Shown here in pieces: positions 23,080-33,572 of a stretch of 64,000 nt of DNA. Numbering within the stretch: position 1 is the stretch's first letter; each line of letters opens with the position of its first letter. Source of the DNA: Liolophura sinensis (taxonomy: Eukaryota > Mollusca > Polyplacophora > Chitonida > Chitonidae); NCBI RefSeq assembly GCF_032854445.1, contig NC_088295.1, forward strand, positions 57,271,249 to 57,335,248. The letters run 5' to 3'. The translations under genes and the position numbers were made by a program. Under the pieces are notes generated by a model. That model was not told the DNA's origin. It did not search any database and worked only from the letters and a program-made list of their open reading frames with translations.

Positions 23080-23412
23080 AACCCCTGGCCTGTGGCACAG
23101 TGTAAGACCTAGGATCAGACAAAGGGCCATAACACAGACATTAAAAATGGTACTTGTTGTGTAATCTCTTGGAGCTCAGCATTGAAAGGTTAGAGTAAGA
23201 AAACAGGACTGGCTGGCTCAGTGTCAGTATAATGTGACTAGGGGGGCCTCATGTCTTTGGCATGGCACTGCAGTGGAGGAAGCACTTTGGCATCATGGAC
23301 TCGGCCTGCCACAAGAAAGCACAATATATGTACATAGACCTGTAAATGACTTCTTATCATCATGCATATGGCTGAAAAAGGGTTAAATATGACATAAAAC
23401 CCAAGTATACAT
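23080..23412 (+). repeat. SINE-C copy
   Basis: Full pattern: 'aaatggtacttgttgtgtaa', 'agcattgaaaggttagag', 'gtgtcagtataatgtgac', 'ctgccacaagaaagcac', 'atggctgaaaaagggttaaa', 'aaacccaagtatacattcac'. It is uninterrupted where the 5512 copy holds a MITE, so it serves as the empty-site reference. Confidence 0.88.
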
Positions 23413-24598
23413 TCACTAGGATGTCGTCTTAGTCAGCCTTTGTATTTAGTGACAGCAGAATAGTCTTAAAAGCTGGCTTAATACTTTAAGCTTTTAGGTC
23501 AGCATTTTTTGTTTTTTTTTTGCAGTCACCAAGTTAAGGAAATGTGCTGTTGTCAAGGTCAAGAGGGAAAATATGTCAACTCTTTTGTTTTGATCAAGTT
23601 GTGGTGTGTTAATTGCGTTAATTAATCAAGTGCGAGTGCATCTGTGACGAGACTTTTGGTCTCAGTTTGTCACTAGGCAAGTCCGTTAAATGTTCATTCG
23701 AAGAATACAGTTTGGTGTCCAGGATACGAATTGTGTTGGGACTTGTGTGAGTCTGCTTTGTATTGCAGTAAGCATATTAGTGCATGGAACAAACCATATA
23801 TGTGGAAAACAGTCACGCAGTCATTTCAATTTGAGTGATGGCAGGTGATGGATGCATCTTTGTCATTGTCATGGTAACAACAGTAGTAGAAAGGGGGTGG
23901 GGAGGTGGGGGTGGTGGATTTTGTGCATCAAACTGGAAAATGGCATAAAATATAAACTCTACCTGCAGGAAACAACTTATTAAATTTTGATCACAATTAA
24001 TAACTTAATTGTCACACGTAAAACTGTAGCCAAAAAAGTTCAGTCAGAGTTATTAAACAGATTGGGAAAACCTAGCAACAACCACTAGTCTTGTGATGTA
24101 CATATACAAAATAAAGCTTTAACTTGAGTATAAATAATAGTCAATTCATATTTTACTCAAAATTATTTGTTTCCACGTATCACCTCAGGAGATGATCAAG
24201 CCTTATGTAGATTTTTTTTATGGATGGATGCCTTCATAAACAACTCAATCATTCATCAGCAACACAAGTGAGAACTGAAATTTATATATTAATAACTGCG
24301 TCTTTTCATTGGTCATAATCAGCACTAACCTGTACATAATTTCTGAATCAACAAAGCAGAATAATTATAACCAATCACACTTATCAGTCATTCACCGAAA
24401 AAATGTTTTAAAAAAACCTATTAATTAATCTTTATTAATCTTTAATTTGTAGCTTTAGGTAAAGTTAATTTTGTACCTTGGCCTTCTTGGGTATTCATGT
24501 ATGATCTTGGGTACATCTTGATGTAATGCTTCTTTAGGTTATTTTAAGTATTCGTTTATTGTGTTCGAGGTGTTTATTATTATTTATTCGAAACTGAT
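23413..24598. other. No convincing gene
   Basis: A very strong acceptor-like run ('gttttttttttgcag', ending 23525) precedes two short open frames, one of them K/R-rich, but no donor fits. A G-rich tract at 23890-23918 could form a quadruplex. The rest is AT-rich. Confidence 0.4.
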
Positions 24599-24661
24599 AT
24601 GAAAAGGACAGTTCAGAAAATCTGTTGTAAAATGTTCAAACATCTGAAAGTAACAGATATG
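24599..24661 (+). CDS. Candidate short coding exon (unverified)
   Basis: An ATG with G at -3 opens 21 codons beginning MKRTVQKICCKMFKHLKVTD. They end exactly in phase 0 at a consensus GTAAGT donor (24662-24667). It lies 10 bp upstream of a TA-flanked transposon remnant. No family is recognised. It could be a first exon, or a chance ORF next to a mobile element. Confidence 0.2.
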
Positions 24662-24671
24662 GTAAGTTATA

Positions 24672-24904
24672 CAGGGTGTCCCAGAAGTCGTGCACCACCC
24701 TGATTTTCATTTTTTGCGTGTGTTTCAGATTTAATTCTGATTTAAAATTTTCTTTCTCTGTCAGAGTTAATTATGGCTAATAAACTAACAGTACAAGAAA
24801 GAGTTGAATTGGTTTTTATGTTTGTAAGGGATGGGGCAACACACCGCTCTGTAGCTCAAGCATTCAACCTCAAAAGGATTTGTGCACGACTTCTGGGACA
24901 CCTG
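24672..24904 (+). mobile_element. TA-flanked IS630/Tc1/mariner-type remnant
   Basis: The inverted ends CAGGGTGTCCCAGAAGTCG and its counterpart match at 23 of 24 positions (one extra G on the left), and both ends abut TA. TA duplication and ends of this kind are known for the Tc1/mariner superfamily. The 233-bp element is far shorter than an autonomous one of at least 1.2 kb, so it is an internal-deletion derivative. It retains the first part of a transposase-like frame. Confidence 0.88.
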
Positions 24905-24937
24905 TATATTGAGGACATACAGCCACGGGTTCAGTGA
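24773..24937 (+). pseudogene. Truncated transposase N-terminus (HTH)
   Basis: Fifty-four codons start MANKLTVQERVELVFMFVRD and continue into an alanine/arginine segment (HRSVAQAFN) typical of the N-terminal helix-turn-helix that binds transposon ends. After about residue 32 the frame passes straight into the right terminal repeat and ends beyond it. The catalytic DDE/D domain is therefore absent. An intact relative elsewhere in the genome would have to supply transposase. The exact family (mariner-like versus DUF4817-type) is inferred. Confidence 0.75.
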
Positions 24938-25286
24938 ATAAAAATGTAATCAAGGGTGTTAACTATCATTGTAAAGGTGTAATAAATAGCTTGATTGTTC
25001 ATTTTGGAACAGTAGAGATAATTGTTCTGCAGAATTGCTCATGTGCTAATGAGAATATAAGGAATTAATGATGGAATTGCTTAGACTCCATGATTTTCGT
25101 ATTTAACGCCTGACTCGATTCATACCATGATCATTATATAACTGGGGAGAATCAGGGATCATGTTTTCTACTCTACAGGTACATGTAGCTCAGGTAACAC
25201 GTGCGGTGCAGGATTCCCTCACAAGCATGCTGTAATTAGCATTAAGTACTAATTATAAATAGTTATTTTTCATAATTCGGGATGTT
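24938..25286. other. No gene recognised
   Basis: AT-rich. A 15-bp segment at 25179-25193 is bounded by 'tctacag' and 'gtaaca' but is too short to interpret. Confidence 0.4.
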
Positions 25287-25499
25287 ATGTACAAGAATAT
25301 TTCACATATATGACGGCGACCAGCATTATTGTTTGAGGGATCCGAGTAGAACCTGGGGGAAACCCACGACCATCTACAGGTTACTGGCAGACTTGATTTT
25401 CCACATATGGAAAGGAAGCCAGCTTGAGCTGGACTTGATCTCAGAGCATCCTGCGTCATTGCATGCACCGCACTGGCACGCTAACCACTTCAGACCAAA
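25287..25499 (-). repeat. SINE-A lacking its tail
   Basis: The minus-strand core and tRNA-like head are present ('gccagcttgagctggacttg', 'caccgcactggcacgctaac'), but the A-rich tail is eroded at the left edge. Confidence 0.85.
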
Positions 25500-25929
25500 G
25501 ACAGAAGATTAAAAATGTTAGTTCTTGTCAAGAAATTTATGTTGTGCGTTTATATAGTTGAGCAGGAAGTGCATAGATTTCTGTGATGGTAAATCAGAGT
25601 GAACATATCTGCTTGAATGATCACTTTGATGAGACACGGTTGTTAAATGTGTCAGCATTTATTTACATACATATTCCTGATTGTGCATGGGTCGTGAAGA
25701 ACTAGGCTATCGAGGAGTAGTTCAGTTAGTCTTTTTTTTTGTTTTTTTTTCCCCCTGTGTGATAGGTGTTCCATACAAAGTGGTTAACTATATAGGTTTA
25801 ATACATGTTACCATACTATTAGGCCCGTGCACATGTAGTAAGTATTTTGCGCTCTGGACTGTGACTATGCTGTAGCTGTTACTCTACCACAAAGCCTACA
25901 TATCATAGGACAGTTATGCTAATCCTCAT

Positions 25930-25972
<43 letters not shown>

Positions 25973-26071
25973 CCTAATTCTTCTCATTTTTAGGGCAGAT
26001 ATTAGTAGTTATGATAGAAAAGAATTAAATTTCTCTCCCAGTTTCTTTGAAAAAAGTAAATGTGGTAAAAA
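25500..26071. other. Spacer with TA microsatellite
   Basis: A (TA)n run of about 38 bp occupies 25932-25969. The 64-codon ORF at 25681 has no recognisable features. Confidence 0.6.
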
Positions 26072-26280
26072 CCCTCACCAATGCGGCTGCTGTGGCTTCA
26101 AGTCCAGCTCTTGCTGGCTTCCTCTCTGGCTGTATGTGGGAAGGTCTTCCAGCAACCTGCAGATGGTCGTGGATTTCCTCCGGGCTCTGGCTGATTTTTT
26201 TCTCATCATAATGCTGGCCGCCGTTGTATAAGTGAAATATTCTTGAGTGCGACGTAAAACACCAATCAAATAAATAGATA
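26072..26280 (+). repeat. SINE-A lacking the first part of the head
   Basis: From 'accaatgcggctgctgtggc' through the B-box-like 'ttcaagtccag', the full core and the 'aatcaaataaatagata' tail. Confidence 0.9.
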
Positions 26281-26339
26281 ATCAGTTACATGTATACTGG
26301 CTAGAAAGAGCTTACCAGGTGTCCCCTAAATAACTCAGA

Positions 26340-26530
26340 ACTGCTGTCAGAATTTCGACCCAAAAAATGAATTTTTAAATGAAGATGAAGATCATACTGT
26401 ATGTATTATTTCTGGCACTGAAACTTTCATTTTTCCAGCTGGATATAATCCCTCCCTCCAAGCAAACCTGAAAACACCTTTCTCAGATCAGTAGTCTCTG
26501 AAAATCTGTACCTGGCAACTGGGCCAGATT
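26340..26530 (-). repeat. Dispersed repeat, family X
   Basis: 'ctgaaactttcatttttcca' followed by 'aaacctgaaaacacctttct' recurs in related form at 31195-31310 and more distantly at 3689-3790 and 40380-40460. The reverse complement is recognisable at 33470-33525, 27905-27955 and 28110-28160. Ends are not defined, and strand is arbitrary. Confidence 0.5.
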
Positions 26531-27819
26531 TTAGACCATTTACCTTTGTATCCTGTGGGTACAGATGAGCTGTTTTGAGTGTCAACAGACCGTGACGGAG
26601 AGAGTGATACCTCTCCTTGGTAATAATCTCACCGTAGCTGACATTAACAATTAAAATTTAATCTATTTGTTTAATCTATTAAACAATGAAATAGATTTAG
26701 AGAAAATCTAGCTGTCTTGCAGAGCTTTAGGGCTGTTAGGTCGTGATGTATTGTGATATATTAAAGCTAGCACAAACAGGCTTCCGTAGAGGGCATGCTT
26801 AGCGAGTATATGGGTTCAAACAAAGTAATGATATAAATTTATGTTTATTAAGTCTAATTCAGTATCTTGCTTTGAATTCTGGTGCGAGTGATGTCACTAA
26901 TGAATTAAATCTTATCTCCTTTGTGTGTTTATTAATTAACTCCCTTGTTAATTAATTGATCAGTGTTTGTTCTACCGATCAGTCTGACCTACAAAGTGAG
27001 TAGTCTTATCTATAACTATTGGGCAAGCACAGATAGATTTAAGGCTTCAGCCTCTACATTTCTGCATCCTTCTTTTTCTGATAATGGTGAACAAATTTTG
27101 CCGCCATCGAGGAATAAGGATGATGAGTCAAACTGAAGTTATCTCTCTCGGTTGTCCGGTGTAACACCACTCATGTACTATTAGGTTGTTATCGGGTCTA
27201 ATGACTTTCGTCTCCCTTAAAAATAATGATCACAGATTCAGCGCTTAAAATCCCAAGTCGCTTTTGATCTTCGATTTAGTATTTTGCAAAATTCAGAAAT
27301 CAATAAATAATGAAATTTATTCCCCGTCAACATTTCCTCATCAGTGTTTACAGAAACGCGGAGAGCAAACGATAAATACAGCAGCGCCCCCACCAATACT
27401 TTTAACATATTAAGTTACCTCCCTTTGCTACTGTACCAGATGAAAAAATAGGGCTCTCTGGAATCCAATATCACTCCAAGTACAGGACGATCGCATGGTA
27501 CAATCCAACTGATTTCACTGGACCACATTTATACCTATACAATAAAGGTATGTTATTTACCCTGTACTTTGCCGGGTATCTGATTCCCGATTATAATCAG
27601 CAAGCACAGCACCTCAGATGCGCAGCCTCTTCGATCAAGGCATTGTCTTCTTCAGGGACCTCCGATTACATAACAATTTTAGGCCTTTTTTTTTAATGCA
27701 GTGTAGATTATGGAAAAATACTGTTGAATGTGTTTAAGTGTTAACTGGTTTGATGGTAACTAGTATGAACGTATTCGTGAGCTTGTGACCTTAGGTGAAT
27801 GATGTAAATAGATTTGGGA
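26531..27819. other. No gene recognised
   Basis: Holds a modestly GC- and CpG-richer patch at 27100-27650 without a credible ORF. It could be regulatory, but nothing specific is seen. Confidence 0.4.
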
Positions 27820-28241
27820 GAGCAATTTAAACTTTCATCTATGATTTAGTTACTCATTTTGCCTTATTGTAGAGTTGGTCTTAGAAAGGTGTGCAAATAA
27901 GGTTTTGAAATAAGGTTTGGAGGGTTTTTCTTGCTGGAAAAATTTAAGTTTCAGAAGCAAGAATTTTATGTTATGACTATGATGTTTAAAAATGTTACTT
28001 GAAAATTACTGTTTATACCAACAATAAGAGAGCAATTTAAACTTTCGTCTATGATTTAGCTACTCATTTTGCCTTATTTTAGAGTTCTATTGGTCTTAGA
28101 AAGGTGTGCAAATAAGGTTGTTTGGAGGGTTTCTTGCTGGAAAAATTTAAGTCTCAGCACTTTTTTAATTTTTTTATTGAAGTTTTATGTTATGAATACA
28201 ATAAAAATGTTACTCTAAAGTTACTATTTATACCCACAATA
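27818..28241 (+). repeat. Tandem duplication of about 205 bp
   Basis: The segment beginning 'gagagcaatttaaactttc' near 27818 is repeated at 28027. Both copies share 'tactcattttgccttatt', 'gtcttagaaaggtgtgcaaa' and 'ttgctggaaaaatttaagt'. Small indels separate them. The shared part overlaps family X in reverse orientation. Confidence 0.85.
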
Positions 28242-29040
28242 AGATGGAATAATCATTCAGTAATATCGCACACCCTTGGGCATGAATCCAATATATTTAT
28301 GCTATCGCTATTAAAGCTGCATGCGGAGGTCAACTTAGCGATCTCTGGACTTGTCTGAAATCTGGAGCAGGTTTCGCTTTCAAACTCTTTAGTCTGTTCT
28401 CGTCGTCATCTGGTTCATTCAGCTACTCTGTGTGACGCTGAGAAGTAAACAGACCACACCTCTTTGGTTGTATAGCCGGGCGTTGTGTGAGAAAAACGCA
28501 CAGGGCTTTGTGCCCTACGTAAAGGTGTCACGACCCAGCTTTGGCCAGTTTTAAACGAGAGTTACAAAGTACCGTCTTTCCTGAATAAAACAACCTTACA
28601 GTGTTCTGGCAAATAATCAACCTTTGGTGGTTTTGAAAAAGTGTAACAAGTACACATACAAATATTATGGAAATCAAAAGTACCTGTATGCACGTCAGAA
28701 TTACTTCGTGATTTAATTCGGATGGTAATGTATGGGTGAGGCAAACAACCATTAATATAGCCTATTAGCACAGCATTGATTCTTAAACAGATATACAACT
28801 TTTTATATGTCTTCACACCTCATATTCTCCTATTAAGGCGGAGTGAAATTTAGAGATACAGCAGCTAATGTTGGGTCTGTAATGGTTGGCAGTAGAGACC
28901 TTCAACTGGTTGGTTTCCGAGTGTTTTTTTTTTTTCTGGAGGAACTTCAAAAAGAAAAAAAAGAGAGATTTTTTTCTAGTATTCTGCTTTTCTAGTTTTC
29001 TTATGCACTGTACAGATATATCCTAGCTTGAGCTTTCTCC
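28242..29040. other. No gene recognised
   Basis: Overlapping minus ORFs at 28528-28816 are short and lack recognisable domains. A hairpin-capable 'cacagggctttgtgccc' lies at 28500-28516. Confidence 0.4.
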
Positions 29041-29048
29041 TAGCTGAT

Positions 29049-29072
29049 TATATATATATATATGTGTGTGTG

Positions 29073-29138
<66 letters not shown>
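29049..29138. repeat. TA/TG microsatellite
   Basis: A (TA)n run interrupted once by TGTGTGTG, about 90 bp. It is the source of the YIYIYI low-complexity ORF on the minus strand. Confidence 0.97.
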
Positions 29139-29140
<2 letters not shown>

Positions 29141-29460
29141 TATATAAAAATCATTCAGTGAAATCAACCAGTCAGCCTCATTAGTAAAGTTGATATCTAC
29201 TGTTATATTTGAGGAAAACATAATGTTGAAAACGTTCATTATTTGCGAAGCTTTGTGCACCTTCTGGAAAAAGAAACAGGTGAAAAATGAACTATATTAC
29301 TATGTTGTTCTTGGGTCGGACATTTATAATTATTATTATATAATAGTTAAAGTATATCCTGTTTGCCCTATTTTTAACTGGTAAAAAGTTTCCATAGAAA
29401 TTTTTTTATTTGTTTTGAACAACTGGACTTGGATTCTTACCCGTACATATTCAGACTTAC

Positions 29461-29524
29461 CTGACATATGGGCTTTTTGCTGACAGAAGATGTCTTTGTT
29501 GGAAAAAGAAGCAGCTAGCAAGCA
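29461..29524 (-). CDS. Candidate internal exon, minus strand (unverified)
   Basis: On the minus strand the segment ends in CAG followed by a perfect GTAAGT donor (complement of 29455-29460). Upstream a pyrimidine-rich 'cattctttatacca' leads to an AAG acceptor. The frame between reads CLLAASFSNKDIFCQQKAHM. An alternative acceptor (tctgtcag) would leave only a 19-nt exon. No family is recognised. Confidence 0.2.
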
Positions 29525-30481
29525 CTTGGTATAAAGAATGTAAAACAATCTTTGAATGACGTCGGTTTCTTCTGCAGCTGCATGCTGTTACTTGTTTGGT
29601 TATTTCACACATGTACATGTCTGTCAGCCTATATTAACAGCTTTCTGAATCATGCCAGGTGTTTATAGAAAGAGGCGAGTTACACAGGTGCATTGGAGTA
29701 AAGGTCATACAGTCTGTCTGGAGAAATGCGGGGTTAATGAGCTTGTTAAGTTCATTTAAATGTGGTGAGGCTTCACCCAAAAGTTTTCTCAAAAACAGTT
29801 ATGAACTTGTTTTACTTTCTCTCTCAAGTTCTTGAATGTTTCAGTCTCCAAGTATATGGGCTGGTAATGAGCTCACAGGGACTGATTTCACAAAAGGATG
29901 TTGGACTTATATGAAAGCAAGGTGTCTCCAATTTAAAGGTTAAGATTTTGCTATTTTTATCTATGTAAAATAATACTAGTTAAGTGATGCCAATTTTAAC
30001 GACCAGAGCATAAATAGTGTTTCAAGATAGACTTCAAGTCAAAACTGGCAGCGTGTAATCAGCCTAATGTAGCCTTTGCCTAATTCTGAAGATACAGTTG
30101 TATGTCTGATGTTTATGAATCCAATGCTTTACCCTAATATAAGTTGCATGAGAGGTGTGTTTTCAAAGCCCTGTCCCTATATATGTCACTATTAGGCTAA
30201 TGCCATTGCGCTAAAAATCATCAAGTGTGTATTACTATCTGTGTAAATGTCAGCGCACACATGTAATTGAGGTGCCATTCAGGAAGGAAACAGAACTTGA
30301 GAACACACTCTTATGAAAGTCATTTTTCTCCCCTGATAAGGGCTGAGAATTAGAAATCGGAAACTTGGTAAATGTGATGCATCTCTGCAGAATTGCTATT
30401 GTGTCAACATGACACTAGCATAGCTAGCAATGCTCCAGTAATTCTCTGTCCCAGATCCTCACTGAGAAATATATAAAGTGC
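29525..30481. other. No gene; possible degraded hairpin MITE
   Basis: 'gggactgatttcacaaaagg' (29878) and 'ggcagcgtgtaatcagcct' (30046-30064) are weak inverted repeats of the family M type, so 29878-30065 may be an old copy. Nothing else is recognised. Confidence 0.35.
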
Positions 30482-30676
30482 TTCTTGTATGGCTACTTGT
30501 ACTCTGGCATCTGCTTGTACTCTGGCAGCTACTTGTACTCTGGCATCTGCTTGTACTCTGGCAGCTACTTGTACTCTGGTAGCTACTTGTTCTCTGGCAG
30601 CTACTTGTACTCTGGTAGCTACTTGTACTCTGGTAGCTACTTGTACTCTGGTAGCTACTTGTACTCTGGCAGCTAC
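30482..30676 (+). repeat. 18-bp minisatellite, about 11 units
   Basis: The unit is 'tacttgtactctggcagc'. Its length is a multiple of three, so several frames stay open on both strands, giving GSYLYS repeats on plus and SYQSTS repeats on minus. Alternating 'tgcttgtactctggcat' units near the start suggest a two-unit ancestral period. A structural-protein-like reading is possible but has no support beyond periodicity. Confidence 0.93.
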
Positions 30677-30823
30677 ACTTATCTAAACAACCTGTAGAGA
30701 ACCAGTCAAACTCATCATCTTGCATGGCAACTCTTGACCATGGCTTGCTGAAACCAAGTGTTTTAATTCTCAGATCCTTACATTGGATGTTTTAATTGAT
30801 GTTTCTCTTGCCTTTGTGTGTGT

Positions 30824-30826
<3 letters not shown>

Positions 30827-30889
<63 letters not shown>
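30827..30889. repeat. (TA)n microsatellite
   Basis: An uninterrupted TA run of roughly 60 bp. Confidence 0.97.
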
Positions 30890-30890
<1 letters not shown>

Positions 30891-31691
30891 TTATGCATAG
30901 GTGAAATTTTGTTTAAAACAGTTCTAAAATACACGATATCTTTCCCCCTTATTTAGGACCAAGTTTGTCACTCAAGCTACGTGGACAGTACCTGGCTAAA
31001 TAAGACCACATATAATATAAGTAAATGTTTTTTATACAACAGAGTGAGCTTTTAAACATCATTACATTTTCAATAGAGGCAGTCTCTCAGTATTAAATAG
31101 CGCTTGGCAGTGGTTCTTGATTAGGTCAGGTAGGCCTTCCATAAATGACGTAAAATTTCACCCTCAACAGTGCATGTTTAGAGACAAATAAATGTATCAA
31201 AATATTTTTCACAGTGCGGAAACTTTCAATTTTCCAGTAAAATATCAACCCCTTGGCCAAACTTCAAAACACCTTTCTAAAATTAATGGAACTCTCAGAA
31301 TCAGGAAAAATGGGCAAGTTAGTCATGGATGAAATTTATGGTCACTTAGGGTAGATAACAGCTTAATTAGTGTTGCCAAGTTGGTTGGATATTTGCCAGT
31401 TTGCTTATGGATGGATGCAACTTACAGGTAGATGTAAATCTTATACATCGGTGAAATTTTCTTGATTGGTTGGTAAATCTAATGTAAGTCTAATTCTTGA
31501 ATATGGCTATAAACCTCAGTCAGAGAAAGAAAGAAATTTGAGTTAGTTTGTATGTAAGTGTGCACTATAATGTCTGTGAAGGCATGAATGTAGCGGAACA
31601 AAATTTCAACTGGCCAACTTAGAACTTGATATGACTGTCAAGTTGACCTGATGTGCTTCTGTCCTAATCAAATAAGACTTCAGTTATCTAC
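30890..31691. other. No gene; family X relic
   Basis: 'cggaaactttcaattttcca' near 31217 and 'cttcaaaacacctttctaaa' near 31262 mark a family X copy (about 31195-31310). Confidence 0.45.
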
Positions 31692-31703
31692 ATCATTATT
31701 GTA

Positions 31704-31965
31704 GGGCCTCCGTGGCTCAGTTGGTTAGTTCGCTAGCGCAGCGTAATGACCCAGGAGTCTCTCACCAATGCAGTCGCTGTGAGTTCAAGTCCAGCTCATG
31801 CTGGCTTCCTCTCCGGCTGTACGTGGGAAGGTCTGTCAGCAACCTGCAGAGGGTCGTGGATTTCCCCAGGGCTCTGCCCGGTTTCTTCCCACCAATGCTG
31901 GCCATCGTTGTATAAGTGAAATATTCTTGAGTACGGCATAAAACACCAATCAAATAAATAAATAT
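31704..31965 (+). repeat. SINE-A, full length, 12-bp TSD
   Basis: The best copy in the window. It begins GGGCCTCCGTGGCTCAGTTG (A-box-like TGGCTCAGTTGG), has a B-box-like GAGTTCAAGTCC, the conserved core and an AAATAAATAAAT tail. Exact direct repeats ATCATTATTGTA lie at 31692-31703 and 31966-31977. The core resembles the deeply conserved domain reported from metazoan tRNA-SINEs (I believe Nin-DC); that name is from memory and unverified. Confidence 0.97.
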
Positions 31966-32273
31966 ATCATTATTGTAAACCATATTTTTCATTTTGCTGT
32001 GTTTGAGTGAGTATACGTGTTGGCGTGCGTAAAATGGCAAATGCCCGGATGTCCGCAGTCTCGAATAGGGGAGCTGTTGGGCTTTCTGATCAGTTTTACA
32101 CAATTTTAAATGTTCTCTGTATTTATGGGTTTTTTTTTATATTAAATGATAATAATACCTTTAACTTTCTACTACATGTATATGGTGAAGTCTTTGTTAT
32201 CTGTCGTATTGACATTATTCAAAGTGTCATCCAACAAGTAGGTGATCATGATATCTGTTATCATGACCTGGGC

Positions 32274-32312
32274 CCCCCCTCCCCCTTCCCACTCCCCCTC
32301 CCCCCCTCCCCC
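32274..32312 (-). other. C-rich tract, G-quadruplex on minus strand
   Basis: Runs of C5-C7 separated by T or TT. The complementary strand meets the G-quadruplex rule. A G-rich tract on the plus strand follows at 32436-32454, so the two could pair as a hairpin with a loop of about 125 bp. Confidence 0.75.
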
Positions 32313-32551
32313 TTGTACAGCCCCACCAGGTATGTACACACACGCTTACGGTTGCTTGGGGCCTTACCTGTTTTAGGTGACCACAGCCTTGGGTCACAGT
32401 CTCAAGAGGAGAGAGGGGAAAAGGGATTGTCGAGGAGGGGGGGTGGGGGGTGGGGAATGCTGTTACTAACCCAGAGGTAAAAGAGCCTGTCAATTTTGGT
32501 TAGCCGGTGCACATAAACTGGTAAAAACATTATCATCTGCTTTATCTGTAG

Positions 32552-32620
32552 GTGAACTGGAACTTGTCAAACAATTTGACACTGGGAAATTATGCCTCAG
32601 ATAACACCAGGGCTTTTTAG
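32552..32620 (+). CDS. Candidate terminal exon (doubtful)
   Basis: After 'tttatctgtag' two frames are open for a short distance: VNWNLSNNLTLGNYASDNTR, ending at TAG, and ELELVKQFDTGKLCLR, ending at TAA. Either could end a coding region. The stop of the first frame falls at the start of a 100-bp triplication. Evidence is only the acceptor-like site and peptide composition. Confidence 0.1.
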   Translation: MNWNLSNNLTLGNYASDNTRAF

Positions 32621-32922
32621 TTCACAAGTGAATGGCAGGTAAAGACAGCTTTAATTTGTGATAATGAGTGGGTCATGTAGTGTCACCCAGCTCTTACGCG
32701 TTTTCGAGTTTGAAGTTTAGCTCACAAGTGAATGGCTGGTAAAGACAGCTTTAATGTGTGATAATGAGTGGGTCATGTAATGTCACCCAGCTCTTATGCG
32801 TTTTCAAGTTTGAAGTTTAGCTCACAAGTGAATGGCAGGTAAAGACAGCTTTAATGTGTGACAATGAGTGGGTCATGTAATGTCACCCAGCTCTTATGCG
32901 TTTTCGAATTTGAAGTGAAAAG
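32617..32922 (+). repeat. 100-bp tandem triplication
   Basis: Three copies start with 'agttcacaagtgaatggcag' or 'agctcacaagtgaatggc' at 32619, 32719 and 32819, an exact 100-bp period. They differ at only a few positions, so the duplication is recent. Confidence 0.95.
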
Positions 32923-33001
32923 TCCAAAAAGAAGTTAAAAATAAAAATGTGTGTTAACATATACTGTAGCTCAGGGCTAGAAGAGTTTCAGCGCATATAT
33001 A

Positions 33002-33202
33002 CTGTAATTCTTCAGCCTTTTTGTATGTTTCCAAGGTGTTTATTCTAAAGACATTATCCTGGTTGACTGATAAAATTATACTTTTTATGAAGCTGGCCAG
33101 TTCAACCGTGTAGTTTTGTCTTCAGCATGCATCAATTTAAAAATGTGCATAAATTGCGCTGAAAGTTTATCTTTCATATGCGAAAAGGCTGAGGGATTAG
33201 AG
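33002..33202. mobile_element. Family Y TIR element, best copy
   Basis: The left CTGTAATTCTTCAGCCTTTT and the complement of the right end CTCTAATCCCTCAGCCTTTT match at 17 of 20 positions. TA dinucleotides abut both ends (33000-33001, 33203-33204), which suggests a Tc1/mariner-type target. The 201-bp length and lack of an ORF make it a MITE. Confidence 0.8.
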
Positions 33203-33419
33203 TATGGTATGTACGTTAATACAGTGGACTACAAAATTATTGTAGGACACAAGAGCTGATAAAAAATGAATATTGTTTTTAAAACCTGCTACTAGTGTAC
33301 ATTACTACTATCATGTTGTTACTGGGTTAGATTGTCGGCCCTCAAGGTGAAAAGCTGTCATAATGTATATAGGACATTGACAGTAGATCTACCATATTTG
33401 AGCAAAAATTTTGTCCATG

Positions 33420-33560
33420 ACTAATGTACTCATTTGACTATTCTTCTTAGAAAGGTTATTTGTGGTTTGCATGGAAGTTAAGGGGATATTCTACTGGAAA
33501 AATATAAGTCTCAGCACTAGCAGTAATGTTTTATGACATTTCCTCTGAAAATGCAATATT
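33420..33560 (+). repeat. Family X relic (reverse orientation)
   Basis: 'cttagaaaggtt', 'ttctactggaaaaatataag' and 'tctcagcact' align with the complement of the family X block at 26405. Confidence 0.45.
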
Positions 33561-33572
33561 GGCAAAATGGCA

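Noticed and set aside
23526-23600. Exon after a very strong polypyrimidine acceptor
   Set aside because: Two frames are open and K/R- or Q-rich, but no acceptable donor or stop context fits, and T-runs ending in GCAG are frequent in this DNA.
25179-25193. 15-nt microexon between 'tctacag' and 'gtaaca'
   Set aside because: Too short to judge; AG and GT at this spacing are common by chance.
31704-31780. Possible tRNA gene
   Set aside because: A-box- and B-box-like motifs are present, but the sequence continues into a SINE core and tail with a target-site duplication. It is the head of SINE-A and not a functional tRNA.
32007-32480. 157-codon plus-strand ORF
   Set aside because: Passes from AT-rich DNA through C-rich and G-rich tracts, giving P-runs and G-runs. 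No consistent protein character.
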